Source of the DNA: Mucilaginibacter inviolabilis
GTDB taxonomy: Bacteria > Bacteroidota > Bacteroidia > Sphingobacteriales > Sphingobacteriaceae
Length of the DNA: 64,000 nucleotides
Assembly (NCBI RefSeq): GCF_011089895.1
Contig: NZ_JAANAT010000003.1
Span: 558,001-622,000 of the forward strand
Direction of reading: 5' to 3'
Part shown: in pieces, positions 35,358 to 44,124 of the stretch
Numbering within the stretch: the first letter of the stretch is position 1
Layout: each line of letters opens with the position of its first letter
Program-made: the position numbers and the translations under genes
Notes under the pieces: generated by a model
Told to the model about the DNA's origin: nothing
What the model saw: the letters and a program-made list of their open reading frames with translations, nothing else
Database searches by the model: none

Positions 35358-36010
35358 AAAATCCATTGAAGGCAGCCATTACACGGCCGCAGCGGATATC
35401 CATTATCATCATTATATTATTTCATGCGGTGGGCTTAATAGGATGCTCGCTGCCGGCAACCGATGTGTTGTTTTTAAAACTGGTGCCCTGGCATTTACTA
35501 TTGATGACCGTTGTAATTATATATAACCATGACCAGTTGGAAGGCCTGTTTTTTCTTTTTGCCATGATCGTTTTCCTTACTGGTTTTGCTGCCGAATGGA
35601 TAGGTGTGCATACCGGCTGGCTGTTTGGTAACTATGTTTATGGCGAAACACTAGGTATTCAATTATCCCGGATACCGCTGATGATTGGTGTAAACTGGTT
35701 TTTGCTCATCTACTCCACCGGAGTATTGCTGCAACGAACCCGTATCAAAAGTAGAATCATAAGAATATTAACCGGCGCAGTTATCCTGGTATTGCTGGAT
35801 ATATTGATAGAGCCCATGGCTATCCATTTTGATTACTGGCACTGGGCCAATAACCACATCCCTTTAAAAAATTATGTTTGCTGGTTTGGATTGAGTGCTG
35901 TGCTGCTTTTTGGTTTTGACCAATTTAAGTTTAAGCAGCAAAGCATAGTTGCGCCCGCATTGCTCATCATACAGTTTGTTTTTTTTATGGCACTGGAATT
36001 ACTAAACTGA
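35336..36010 (+). CDS. cruF: carotenoid 1,2-hydratase, CruF type (DUF422)
   Basis: This 224-residue, seven-span membrane protein belongs to the DUF422 (CruF / bisanhydrobacterioruberin hydratase) family. Marks include the conserved AEWIGVHTGWLFGNYVYGE loop, RIPLMIGVNWFLLIYSTG and the DILIEPMAIHFDYWHW segment. CruF adds water to the psi end of a carotene, giving the tertiary hydroxyl later glycosylated. The ATG at 35336 overlaps the glycosyltransferase gene, so coupling is likely. The sequence match to the family is strong; the exact substrate (gamma-carotene or lycopene end) is inferred. Confidence 0.9.
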   Translation: MERSQDLKNPLKAAITRPQRISIIIIILFHAVGLIGCSLPATDVLFLKLVPWHLLLMTVVIIYNHDQLEGLFFLFAMIVFLTGFAAEWIGVHTGWLFGNYVYGETLGIQLSRIPLMIGVNWFLLIYSTGVLLQRTRIKSRIIRILTGAVILVLLDILIEPMAIHFDYWHWANNHIPLKNYVCWFGLSAVLLFGFDQFKFKQQSIVAPALLIIQFVFFMALELLN

Positions 36011-36049
36011 GGCCCACAGCCTCCTGAAGGGGGGATTTAAAGATGATGA

Positions 36050-36131
36050 TATCGAACACAGAATATTCAATATCGAATAATGAAGTAAAAAAGGTTGGTG
36101 TTGGGCATTCGAAATTCTTTATTCGATATTA
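36050..36131. repeat. dispersed hairpin, ATCGAATGTTGAATAATG family
   Basis: ATATCGAACACAGAATATTC and CAATATCGAATAATGAAG form the left arm; TTCGAAATTCTTTATTCGAT lies on the right. It shares words with the copies at 9799, 11339 and 61834. A CTCCTGAAGGGGGGA palindromic element sits just upstream at about 36020-36036. Confidence 0.78.
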
Positions 36132-36226
36132 TTTTATCACTGGTGCATCACCACAAGACCTGTGCTAAAGCAAGATATCGTTTTAACAAAAATCAACGAA
36201 ATCACATAATCATTACCATCAACGGT

Positions 36227-36245
36227 TATTTTTGCTGTAAATTTG
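36227..36245 (+). promoter_or_regulatory. two overlapping -7 elements for ispH
   Basis: TATTTTTG (36227-36234) and TAAATTTG (36238-36245) both fit TAnnTTTG. The second would start transcription only about 4 bases before the ATG. No good -33 element is seen for either. Confidence 0.4.
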
Positions 36246-36252
36246 CAACACC

Positions 36253-37104
36253 ATGGGAGAGTATCAGTTAAAGGTTACTATTGATCAGGATTCGGGCTTT
36301 TGCTTCGGGGTGGTATATGCTATTGATATGGCCGAAGAAATACTGGCCGAAGAGGGCTATCTGTATTGCCTGGGCGATATTGTGCATAACGACGAGGAGG
36401 TGGAACGCCTGAAAGCACTGGGCCTGCGTATTATTGAACATGCCGAACTAGCCAACCTGCATAACGAAAAAGTGCTGATCCGCGCGCATGGCGAGGCACC
36501 TGATACCTATCGTATAGCTTTAGAGAACAATATTACCCTGATAGATGCCTCTTGTCCTGTGGTTTTAAAGCTGCAAAACCGCATCAAGACATCATATGAT
36601 GCCAATGAGAAGATCCTGATTTTTGGCAAGCATGGGCATGCCGAGGTTATTGGCCTGGAAGGACAAACCAATAATGAGGCCATCGTTTTTCAGGATATTG
36701 CCGAGCTGGACAATGTAGAGCTTCCCGAAAATATCACGCTGTACACCCAGACTACCAAAAGCATGGAAAAGTTTTATGGTATCAAAGACGAGCTGATATC
36801 CCGCGGATACAATCTTAAAGCAAATGATACTATTTGCCGCCAGGTATCCAACCGGGATAAGGATCTGCCCAAATTTGTAAGTAAGTTTGATAAGATTGTT
36901 TTTGTATCCGGTCGCAAATCATCAAATGGGAAGGTATTATTTGAAGTATGCCGCAAGCATAATCCCAATACCTACTTTATATCGTCGGCAAGTGAGCTGG
37001 ATAAAGCCACGTTTTCGCCAAATGATACTATTGGTATAGCCGGGGCCACATCAACCCCCATGTGGCTGATGCAGGACGTAAAAGCCGCGCTCGAACAATT
37101 TTAA
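36253..37104 (+). CDS. ispH: 4-hydroxy-3-methylbut-2-enyl diphosphate reductase
   Basis: This 283-residue protein is full length for IspH (LytB). The three cysteines that hold the [4Fe-4S] cluster are C17 (SGFCFGV), C101 (DASCPVV) and C195 (NDTICRQVSNR), with the conserved HNDEEV and RAHG histidines. It makes IPP and DMAPP in the last MEP-pathway step. Placed between cruF and crtW, with crtW starting 21 bases after its stop, it appears to supply precursor to carotenoid synthesis under the same transcript. Confidence 0.97.
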   Translation: MGEYQLKVTIDQDSGFCFGVVYAIDMAEEILAEEGYLYCLGDIVHNDEEVERLKALGLRIIEHAELANLHNEKVLIRAHGEAPDTYRIALENNITLIDASCPVVLKLQNRIKTSYDANEKILIFGKHGHAEVIGLEGQTNNEAIVFQDIAELDNVELPENITLYTQTTKSMEKFYGIKDELISRGYNLKANDTICRQVSNRDKDLPKFVSKFDKIVFVSGRKSSNGKVLFEVCRKHNPNTYFISSASELDKATFSPNDTIGIAGATSTPMWLMQDVKAALEQF

Positions 37105-37125
37105 CAGCACGCTTTTTGCGGTTGT

Positions 37126-37827
37126 ATGATCACCATGCCGAAAAAGCCATCAAATACAGGTTTATTTATTGCTATACTGCTCATTGGCTGCTGGGCTACC
37201 AGTATTGTTTTACTGATGCGCTGGCATTTCAGCTTTGCTAATCCCCTGGTATATTTATTGATGCTGGTTCAAATGCACCTGTACACGGGTTTGTTCATTA
37301 CCGCGCATGATGCCATGCATGGCACTGTATCACCTAACCGCATACTGAATAATCTTACCGGGTACATTTGTACCTTTTTATATGCCTCGTTCTGGTATCC
37401 CAAACTTTATACCAAACATCACCTGCACCATAGTCATGTACATACTGCCGATGATCCCGATTATCATGAAGGCGGTTTCTGGAGCTGGTATGTAAGGTTT
37501 ATCCGTAATTATCTGTCTATATGGCAAATTGTGGTGATGGCTATTGTATTCAATATTTTAAAATTGTGGATACCGCAGCCCAACCTGATACTATTTTGGG
37601 TGGTGCCCTCATTGCTAAGCACGCTGCAGCTATTTTACTTCGGCACTTATCAGCCACATAAAGGTGAGCACGATAATCCATATTTTGCCCGAAGCCAGCG
37701 GCGCAATCATGTACTGGCTTTTTTGAGCTGTTATTTTTTCGGTTATCATTATGAACACCATGATGCGCCGGGGATACCCTGGTGGAAATTGTGGAGAGCC
37801 TTGCCCGGTGCTGAGTCTAAAAAATAG
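37126..37827 (+). CDS. crtW: beta-carotene ketolase, CrtW type
   Basis: The 233-residue membrane di-iron protein has three histidine boxes: HDAMH (61-65), HHLHH (98-102, in TKHHLHHSHVHTADDPDYH) and HYEHH (208-212, followed by DAPGIPWWKLWR). The TADDPDYH, FGTYQPHKG and PWWKLWR stretches are CrtW marks that set it apart from CrtZ hydroxylases and fatty-acid desaturases. It adds a 4-keto group to the beta-ionone ring. Start at 37126 or 37135 (a second ATG three codons in). It follows ispH closely and is probably co-transcribed. Confidence 0.92.
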   Translation: MITMPKKPSNTGLFIAILLIGCWATSIVLLMRWHFSFANPLVYLLMLVQMHLYTGLFITAHDAMHGTVSPNRILNNLTGYICTFLYASFWYPKLYTKHHLHHSHVHTADDPDYHEGGFWSWYVRFIRNYLSIWQIVVMAIVFNILKLWIPQPNLILFWVVPSLLSTLQLFYFGTYQPHKGEHDNPYFARSQRRNHVLAFLSCYFFGYHYEHHDAPGIPWWKLWRALPGAESKK

Positions 37828-37828
37828 T

Positions 37829-37910
37829 TTGTCATTCTGAACGGAGTGAAGAATCTATTAATCTACAAGCATAGTTAAACAATAGATCCTTCGTTCCTCA
37901 GGATGACAAA
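37829..37910. repeat. dispersed hairpin, TGTCA..CTGAAC family
   Basis: TTGTCATTCTGAACGGAGTG on the left and TCGTTCCTCAGGATGACAAA on the right, with inner GAATCTATT / AATAGATCC pairing. It begins one or two bases after the crtW stop. Confidence 0.85.
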
Positions 37911-37948
37911 CCTGCGGAACACGTACCGATCATTTATTTGTAAATTGT

Positions 37949-37974
37949 TCCCCCTTTAGGGGGTTAGGGGGCTA
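37949..37974. repeat. CCCCCTTTAGGGGG element
   Basis: TTCCCCCTTTAGGGGG followed by TTAGGGGGCTAA, almost identical to 32147-32172, immediately upstream of the hemH -7 element. Confidence 0.7.
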
Positions 37975-37982
37975 ATATTTTT

Positions 37983-37990
37983 TATTTTTG
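37983..37990 (+). promoter_or_regulatory. candidate -7 element for hemH
   Basis: TATTTTTG fits TAnnTTTG and ends 10 bases before the ATG, so a leader of only about 7 bases is expected. The -33 position falls in the neighbouring repeat (TTTAG at 37955, spacing 23). Confidence 0.4.
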
Positions 37991-38000
37991 CAGCTTAGTT

Positions 38001-39032
38001 ATGGGTAAAAAAGCAGTTTTATTAGTGAATTTAGGTACACCTGACAGTCCTTCAACGGCGGATGTACGTACTTATCTGAATGAGTTTTTGATGGATCCGA
38101 GGGTAATTGATATCAACCCTATATCACGCACCCTTTTAGTTCGTGGATTAATTGCTCCGTTCAGGGCACCAAAATCGGCTAAATTATACCAGGCTATCTG
38201 GGATAAGGAAACCGGTTCGCCATTAATGCATTATAGTTTGTTACAGCAAAAGGCTTTACAACAGCGCCTGGGCGATGAATACATTGTAGAACTGGCTATG
38301 CGTTATCAGAACCCTTCTATTGAATCGGCATTGAACAGGCTTAAAGCCGCTTTGGTGGATGATATACAGGTTATCGCGCTGTTTCCGCAGTATGCATCGG
38401 CCAGTACCGGCTCTGTTTATGATAAGGTGATGGAGCTATTGGCAGCCTGGGGTACTAAACCCAATATCTCTTTCGTAAATTCTTTTCATGACAACGAAGG
38501 CATGATAGCCACCTTTGCCGATAACGCCCAAAAATATAATCCCGAAAGCTATGATCACGTGTTGTTCAGCTTTCATGGTTTGCCACAAAGGCAGCTGATT
38601 AAAGCCGACCATACCCAGAAACACTGCTTAAAATCCAGCGATTGCTGCGAAACACTTACCGATGCCAATAAAAATTGTTATTCGGCGCAATCCCATCATA
38701 CAGCTAAACTCATTGCCGGGAAGCTGAATATTCCCAAAGATAAATATACCATTTGCTTTCAATCGCGTTTGGGTAACGACCCATGGGTACAGCCTTACAC
38801 TAGCGAAATTGTAGCCAAACTGGCCAAAGAAGGTAAAAAGAGCTTGCTGGTATTTTGCCCGGCTTTTGTGGCCGACTGTCTGGAAACGGTTTACGAAGTA
38901 ACTACCGAATACGGCGACGAATTTAAAGCCCTCGGCGGCGAGAAAGTTCAGCTGGTAGAAAGTTTGAACGATTCACCAATTTGGATAGATGCTTTGGAGA
39001 AAATGGTTAGGGAAAACCATATTGCAGTTTAA
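38001..39032 (+). CDS. hemH: ferrochelatase
   Basis: The protein has 343 residues. HemH inserts Fe(II) into protoporphyrin IX. It begins KKAVLLVNLGTPDSPSTADVRTYL and shows YASASTGSVYDKV, the catalytic histidine in VLFSFHGLPQRQL, TICFQSRLGNDPWVQPYT (GxxPW-like), and the glutamate-rich PAFVADCLETVYEV. A cluster of cysteines (HCLKSSDCCETL) recalls the Fe-S-containing forms and may be conserved in this phylum. It stands alone between crtW and pepP with its own promoter. Confidence 0.96.
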   Translation: MGKKAVLLVNLGTPDSPSTADVRTYLNEFLMDPRVIDINPISRTLLVRGLIAPFRAPKSAKLYQAIWDKETGSPLMHYSLLQQKALQQRLGDEYIVELAMRYQNPSIESALNRLKAALVDDIQVIALFPQYASASTGSVYDKVMELLAAWGTKPNISFVNSFHDNEGMIATFADNAQKYNPESYDHVLFSFHGLPQRQLIKADHTQKHCLKSSDCCETLTDANKNCYSAQSHHTAKLIAGKLNIPKDKYTICFQSRLGNDPWVQPYTSEIVAKLAKEGKKSLLVFCPAFVADCLETVYEVTTEYGDEFKALGGEKVQLVESLNDSPIWIDALEKMVRENHIAV

Positions 39033-39047
39033 GATATTCAAACAAAT

Positions 39048-39131
39048 ATGTCATTGCGAGCGTAGCGTGGCAATCTCGTCGCATGTATAAACGCGAGGAG
39101 ATTGCTTCGTCGTTCCTCCTCGCAATGACAT
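39048..39131. repeat. dispersed hairpin, TGTCATTGCGAGCG family
   Basis: ATGTCATTGCGAGCGTAGCG and its near-complement CGTTCCTCCTCGCAATGACA, with inner GGCAATCTCGTC / GAGGAGATTGC. It is a variant of the TGTCA family with GCGAG in place of CTGAG, between convergent hemH and pepP. Confidence 0.85.
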
Positions 39132-39144
39132 AAAATAATAGACC

Positions 39145-40545
39145 TTACCCTCTCAACCCTTCAATCTCTTTCAAAGTCTTCGGTAAATATTTACCTAATA
39201 GATGACTGCCGGTATCGGTAATCAAAAAGTTGTCTTCAATACGGATGCCGCCAAAATCACGATAGGTGTTCAGTACATCGTAATTGATAAAATCAGCGTA
39301 TTTGTTTTCAGCCTTCCAGCGGTCGATCAGTTCGGGGATAATGTAGATGCCCGGTTCAACGGTAAGTACATAACCAGCTTCCAGTTCGCGTCCCAGGCGT
39401 AGGGATTTTAACCCGAACACGGTTTCTTTTTTCAGCGTATCAGTATAACCTACATATGGTTCGCCTAAATCTTCCATGTCATGCGTATCCATGCCTAACA
39501 TATGACCCAATCCGCATTGGAAAAACATGGTATGCGCACCCGCGGCAACAGCTTCGGCAGCATCGCCTTTCATCAGGTTCACTTGTTTTAACCCTTCTAC
39601 CAATTTTTGGCAGGCGGCCAGGTGAATATCTTTATAACGTGTACCGGGTTTTAGCAGGCTGATGGCATGGTCCATAGAGTTAAGCACCACCTCGTATAAT
39701 TCCTTTTGTTTATTGGTAAAGCTACGCCCAACCGGGAAAGTGCGAGTAAGATCGCCGCCATAGTGCATATCATTCTCGGCACCAATATCACTTAATACCA
39801 TGTTACCATCCTGCAGGGTATTGCCATAATAATGGGTATGCAACGTTTGGCCATGCGTAGTAATAATGGCCCCATAACCCAGGCGACCGTTAGCTGCCAG
39901 GGCTACTTCGTTGGCTATAGCAACCAGTTCATACTCCTTAATGCCGGGGCGAGTAGCTTTAATAACGGCCAGCTGCATATCTACACTGATAGACACCGCT
40001 TTTTCCATCTCCTGTATCTCTAAAGGCGTTTTGATTACCCGCTGCGCAATCACCGCTTTAATCAACTTAACGGATACATGATCCTGTACATCCTCTAAAC
40101 TTACATTAAACCAGTTAGCCAGTTTTATGCGGTTTTCGGGGCGGTATGGAGGCAGAATATGCACTTTTCTGCCGGCGATCAACGCTTTGTGTACATAATG
40201 CAGTATCTGATCGAGCGGTTTGGTTTGGGTAACGCCAACCAATCCGGCCATTTCGTGTACAGTAGGCAGGGTGCCTGTCCAGATGATATCGTCAATGGTC
40301 AACTCGTTGCCGAAAACTACTTCTTCGCCGGTATCGGTATCAATGATGGCAGCCAGGTTTTGCACATCCAGGCCAAAGTAATAAAGAAAAGTGCTGTCCT
40401 GCCGAAAGGGGTAGCAATTGTCTTTATAATTCATGCTGCTATCCTCGTTCCCTAATAACAGGATAATGCCGTCATTCGGCAGGCTTTGCTTTAATATATT
40501 TCTTCTGTCGGTATAAACCTGTTTATCAAAAAGCTGAAGTTTCAT
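39145..40545 (-). CDS. pepP: Xaa-Pro aminopeptidase P
   Basis: This 466-residue protein is of the M24 family and full length for aminopeptidase P, which removes an N-terminal residue ahead of proline. The N-terminal aminopeptidase P domain (IILLLGNEDSSMNYKDN...FRQDSTFLYYFGL) is followed by the metal-binding pita-bread domain: SDIGAENDMHYGGDLTRTFP (two Asp), CGLGHMLGMDTHD (His), LTVEPGIYIIPE (Glu) and GIRIEDNFLI (Glu). It is cytoplasmic and read on the minus strand towards hemH. Confidence 0.95.
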   Translation of the reverse strand: MKLQLFDKQVYTDRRNILKQSLPNDGIILLLGNEDSSMNYKDNCYPFRQDSTFLYYFGLDVQNLAAIIDTDTGEEVVFGNELTIDDIIWTGTLPTVHEMAGLVGVTQTKPLDQILHYVHKALIAGRKVHILPPYRPENRIKLANWFNVSLEDVQDHVSVKLIKAVIAQRVIKTPLEIQEMEKAVSISVDMQLAVIKATRPGIKEYELVAIANEVALAANGRLGYGAIITTHGQTLHTHYYGNTLQDGNMVLSDIGAENDMHYGGDLTRTFPVGRSFTNKQKELYEVVLNSMDHAISLLKPGTRYKDIHLAACQKLVEGLKQVNLMKGDAAEAVAAGAHTMFFQCGLGHMLGMDTHDMEDLGEPYVGYTDTLKKETVFGLKSLRLGRELEAGYVLTVEPGIYIIPELIDRWKAENKYADFINYDVLNTYRDFGGIRIEDNFLITDTGSHLLGKYLPKTLKEIEGLRG

Positions 40546-40740
40546 AGGTTATTATATTGAATGGGTAAAGATAAAGGGTTTTTGCTTTATCATGCAATGG
40601 CGCAACGTGGTCTTTACTTTGTTGTGTGATACTCCTTTAACTGTACCTGCTATTTTCTCCACACGTCATTGCGAGGTACGAAGACAACCCCCGTTATACA
40701 GGGCGAATAATACAAATCGTAGAGCGCTCAATTGCCGCTG

Positions 40741-41072
40741 GGGCTGTCACTTTTGTCGCCACAAAAGTAACCAAAAAGGCTGTCACCAGAAATGCTTCTT
40801 TGCGCTCATAGCCTCTGCCCTGCAAACCGGGCAGAACCACGGGCTGCAATTATTTTGCGCGACTTCGTTCGCTCTTACCCCCGCCCTTCAGCAAAAACTT
40901 GCTATGCCCCTCCAACCGCACTTGGCCACCATTGTTCTTCCCACTTTCGCCCGAAGCTTATCTGCTGACGGGAAAGGAATAGAATCAAGATATTAGAATC
41001 AGGAATCAAGACAATTGCAACTAAATATGTCCCCGTCCCATTCAATAATTCACTAAATCACTAATTCAATAA
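40741..41072. repeat. about 330-bp inverted repeat, left arm
   Basis: This stretch recurs in reverse complement at 46272-46610. The innermost 120 bases on the crtD side, with AGATTAGTGATTTAGTG-like words and ATATGTCCCCGTCCCATTC, are almost identical; the outer part, including GCAAAAACTTGCTATGCCCC and GCAGAACCAC, is more diverged. It encloses an internal hairpin ACTTTTGTCGCCACAAAAGT (40750-40769). The remaining gene-free stretch 40546-40740 holds a solo TGTCA-type arm at about 40663-40690. Confidence 0.9.
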
Positions 41073-42542
41073 TTAAACGAGGTCGCTTACAATTTTGGCC
41101 GAAAGCAGGCAGAGTGGAATACCGCCGCCCGGATGCACGCTGCCGCCGCAGAAATAGAGGTTTTTAATGGCCGACGACCGGTTGGCATGTCGTAAAAACG
41201 CAGCGAACTGACTGTTGGAGCTGGTGCCGTATAACGAGCCTTGGTATGATGATGTTTTACTTTCGATGCTACGAGGGTCGAGGATGCTTTCGGATACGAT
41301 GAGGGGACTAACATCTTCGTTCAGAATATAGCTCAATTTGCTTAATATATTTTGACGTGCGGTGTTGATCAGGCTGTCCCAATCCTGCCCGGTATTGGCC
41401 GGCACGTTGATCATGGTGAACCAGTTTTCGCAGCCCTGTCGGGCATCATCAGATTTGTATTTGGAGCTGATATTAAGATAGATGGTTGGATCGTGGTAAA
41501 TGTCTTTTTGCTGCCAGATATAATCAAACTCGGTTTTATAATCGTTACTGAAAAAGATATTATGCAGGTTTAGCTGCGCGAATTGTTTGTTGATACCCCA
41601 ATAAAATATCAGGGCCGAGCTGCTGCGTTCCTGCCTCAATATCTTTTTAGGAAACAGGTGCGGATGTTGCCTTAACAGCCTGTTATAAGTGAACCAAACA
41701 TCCATGTTGGATACGATGCTGTCGGCAGGTATCAATTCCCCCTTTACTTTGATGGCTTTTGCGCTTTGTTTTTCCAGGATGATCTCATCAACTGGGGAAT
41801 TATAATGAAATATCACACCCAGCGATTCGGCCAGTTTTACAAGGCTGTTTACGATGCTGTACATGCCGCCATCAGGAAAATAAGCACCGTAATGCTGTTC
41901 CAGGTGCGGGATCACATTGAGGGTAGCCGGCGCCGTGTACGGGTTAGAACCATTGTATGTAGCATACCGGTCGTAAAATTGAGTAAGGCGTTTATCCTTA
42001 AAAAAGCCTTGATTGGCTTTGTGCATGGTGCGGAAAGCATCAATCTGCGGAAACCGAAAAACAGAGCGCACCGTATCCCAATGCAAATAAGTTTTTAGTC
42101 GATGTAATGAGCGCTCCAGGAAAACATGATTGGTAATGCTGTATATGTTGGCGCTGTTCTTAAGATAATTTTTAACGGACATGACCGGCTCTCCAATGTG
42201 GAGGTTTACCTCCGTTGCGAATCGTTCTTCATTGGCATAGGCACTCAGGATAGTTCCATCTTCATAAAAGTACCGGCAAACTATATCCAGTTGCTGGTAA
42301 TTGAAATAATCTTTTGGGTTTTTACCGGCAAGTATAAACAGCTCATCCACATACTGCGGCATAGTAAACAAGCTGGGCCCGGCATCAAACCTGAAACCAT
42401 CCTGCTCAAACTCCGATAACTTACCGCCGGGATAATCATTGGCCTCAAAAACATCAACCTGGTAGCCTTTTATAGCCAAACGGATAGCTGCGGCAATACC
42501 GGCGATACCGGCACCAATGATCAACACTTTTTTTACAGGCAT
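41073..42542 (-). CDS. crtD: CrtD-type carotenoid desaturase (CrtI family)
   Basis: The protein has 489 residues. The FAD-binding N-terminus VLIIGAGIAGIAAAIRL and the C-terminal GGSVHPGGGIPLCLLSAK are typical of phytoene-desaturase-family enzymes. The stretch FDAGPSLFTMPQYVDELF, the FYEDGT segment and YDRYATYNGSNPYTAPATL are what I associate with 1-hydroxycarotenoid 3,4-desaturase (CrtD) in Bacteroidota rather than CrtI. It would make the 3',4' double bond after CruF has added the hydroxyl. An alternative is a CrtI or CrtO-like role; with cruF and crtW nearby CrtD is favoured. The stop codon touches the left arm of the large inverted repeat. Confidence 0.82.
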   Translation of the reverse strand: MPVKKVLIIGAGIAGIAAAIRLAIKGYQVDVFEANDYPGGKLSEFEQDGFRFDAGPSLFTMPQYVDELFILAGKNPKDYFNYQQLDIVCRYFYEDGTILSAYANEERFATEVNLHIGEPVMSVKNYLKNSANIYSITNHVFLERSLHRLKTYLHWDTVRSVFRFPQIDAFRTMHKANQGFFKDKRLTQFYDRYATYNGSNPYTAPATLNVIPHLEQHYGAYFPDGGMYSIVNSLVKLAESLGVIFHYNSPVDEIILEKQSAKAIKVKGELIPADSIVSNMDVWFTYNRLLRQHPHLFPKKILRQERSSSALIFYWGINKQFAQLNLHNIFFSNDYKTEFDYIWQQKDIYHDPTIYLNISSKYKSDDARQGCENWFTMINVPANTGQDWDSLINTARQNILSKLSYILNEDVSPLIVSESILDPRSIESKTSSYQGSLYGTSSNSQFAAFLRHANRSSAIKNLYFCGGSVHPGGGIPLCLLSAKIVSDLV

Positions 42543-42700
42543 GGGGTAAAGATAAAATCTATGAACATAAAAAAGGGCAGAACCACGAATGATTCTACCC
42601 CCAGTTAGGTTATTGTACTGAATTTGTCCTGAATGATTTATGGAGCATGCTTCACAGCGTGCCCTGTTGACAAACTCGGCATCATAAGCCTAATATATAC

Positions 42701-42898
42701 TCAACAGGATTTATCTGTTATTGTTTCCTTGCGCTTATTTTGGATAAGGTATAGCACCAGTAAACCTATGCTAAAGCCTTTTAAAAGGCCATCGATGGCA
42801 TCGGGCTCGGAACTATAAAAGCGTTTAACAAAAAAGCTTAGTGCCAGCAGGAATAATCCTATGGGTAGCATATATTTTATGGGAATAAGCGGCTTCAT
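42701..42898 (-). CDS. small two-span membrane protein
   Basis: This 65-residue hypothetical protein has hydrophobic spans at about 8-24 and 38-54 and a short charged tail (NKRKETITDKSC). Homology is not recognised. It lies between crtD and a hairpin-rich gap, on the crtD strand. The membrane pattern and the lack of a competing frame support a real gene, but short length makes this uncertain. Confidence 0.5.
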   Translation of the reverse strand: MKPLIPIKYMLPIGLFLLALSFFVKRFYSSEPDAIDGLLKGFSIGLLVLYLIQNKRKETITDKSC

Positions 42899-42959
42899 GA
42901 TCTATTATGTTTATGGCCCTAAAATTAGGAGATAAGTATTAAAATTCAAAAGGCAGCAT

Positions 42960-43221
42960 TTAGCGCTCATTTGTAACACCACCGGCGAAATGTGGGTGGC
43001 TTCTGATATTCTCATATAGCATAAAGTGCGAACGCCTAAATGAGTGAAAAAGTGGGTTTACATAAATTTAACTCTTTTTTTATATAATTTTTTGATTATC
43101 AATATAATAAATTAATATTTATCATAAAAAGTGTAAACCATGTAAACCCACTTTTGCCCGACGCTCGTTACAAATGGTGCAGGTTTTAGCCCCCTCTCCT
43201 TTGGAAAGGGCTGGGGTGAGG
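42960..43221. repeat. nested intergenic inverted repeats
   Basis: Outer pair CATTTGTAACACC (about 42967) and GTTACAAATGGTGC (about 43168). Inner pair AAGTGGGTTTACAT (43050-43063) and ATGTAAACCCACTT (43140-43153), perfect, around a very A/T-rich loop of about 76 bases. A CCCCTCTCCTTTGGAAAGGG palindromic element follows at about 43190-43212, close to the LysR stop. No gene is seen in the stretch. Confidence 0.7.
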
Positions 43222-44115
43222 CTATTGATGCCCCAAGGCAAAATTGATAAAATTGCTGGTAAGTCCGTAGTCCTCTGTTCCTTTACGACGGATGAAAAAG
43301 AAATCGCGGGTGATCTTGAGACCTTCAATGGGTACCTCTACCAGATCGCCTTCGGCCAACTGACGGATGATAGACGGGCGCGGCATAAAGCCCAGGCATT
43401 GATCGGCTAACAGGAAGTTTTTCAGGGCCTCTGTACCACCCAGGCGAATCTTTACCGACAGATCGGCCGGTTTGATGTGCAGGGCTGATAACGATTTTAA
43501 TACCGCGTTCAGCGTTCCCGAACCACGTTCCCGAACGGCCAGCGGTGTTTTAACAAACTGCTTTAAAGTTAATGATCTGCCCGCCAGCGGACTTTTAGCC
43601 GAACATACCGGTATTACTTCATCGCTCATAAAAGGTTTGTACGATACGGTGGTGAGCTTGTTATCCACCTCGATGATGCCGATATCTACCTCGTGATTGA
43701 GCAGAGCATTCAGAATATATTCTGAGTTGCGGTTTACTAGTTGTACATCTACATTGGCATATTCGCGCTGAAAGCCCGAAAGTATGGAGGGTAAAATATA
43801 CAGGGCGATAGTTGTACTTGCTCCCAAACGCAAATGCCCGGCTGCCTGCGACAGGTTACTGAGTACCGAAAGATCATATTCGATCTTCCGCTCAATTTCG
43901 GTAGCCTGCTGCAGGTATTCGTTCAGTTTGTTGCCAGCATCGGTAAGCAGAATGCTGTTGCCTTTACGTTCAAACAAAGGTACTTTATATTGATCTTCCA
44001 GGGCTTTAACATGTTTGCTGATGGCCGGTTGCGTAATAAACAGTACCTGAGCCGCCTTGCTGAAACTCAGGTTGGCAGCTACTTCCATAAATACACGGTG
44101 AGCAAAGGATATCAT
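43222..44115 (-). CDS. LysR family transcriptional regulator
   Basis: The 297-residue protein has the normal LysR layout. The winged helix-turn-helix (about residues 15-60) reads FMEVAANLSFSKAAQVLFITQPAISKHVKALE, followed by a linker helix and the periplasmic-binding-protein-like effector domain (HLRLGASTTIALYILPSILSGFQREYANVDVQL). Targets are usually adjacent divergent genes, but here the upstream gene is read in the same direction (44125-44922), so the regulated gene is not obvious. The ligand is unknown. Confidence 0.92.
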   Translation of the reverse strand: MISFAHRVFMEVAANLSFSKAAQVLFITQPAISKHVKALEDQYKVPLFERKGNSILLTDAGNKLNEYLQQATEIERKIEYDLSVLSNLSQAAGHLRLGASTTIALYILPSILSGFQREYANVDVQLVNRNSEYILNALLNHEVDIGIIEVDNKLTTVSYKPFMSDEVIPVCSAKSPLAGRSLTLKQFVKTPLAVRERGSGTLNAVLKSLSALHIKPADLSVKIRLGGTEALKNFLLADQCLGFMPRPSIIRQLAEGDLVEVPIEGLKITRDFFFIRRKGTEDYGLTSNFINFALGHQ

Positions 44116-44124
44116 TTGGCTAAG

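Noticed and set aside
40592-40996. A 134-codon plus-strand frame resembling the minus-strand frame at 46300-46647
   Set aside because: Both frames lie inside the arms of the large inverted repeat, and their shared protein text (TSFA, LSADGKGIESRY) follows from the shared DNA. No start context, domain or composition supports a gene.
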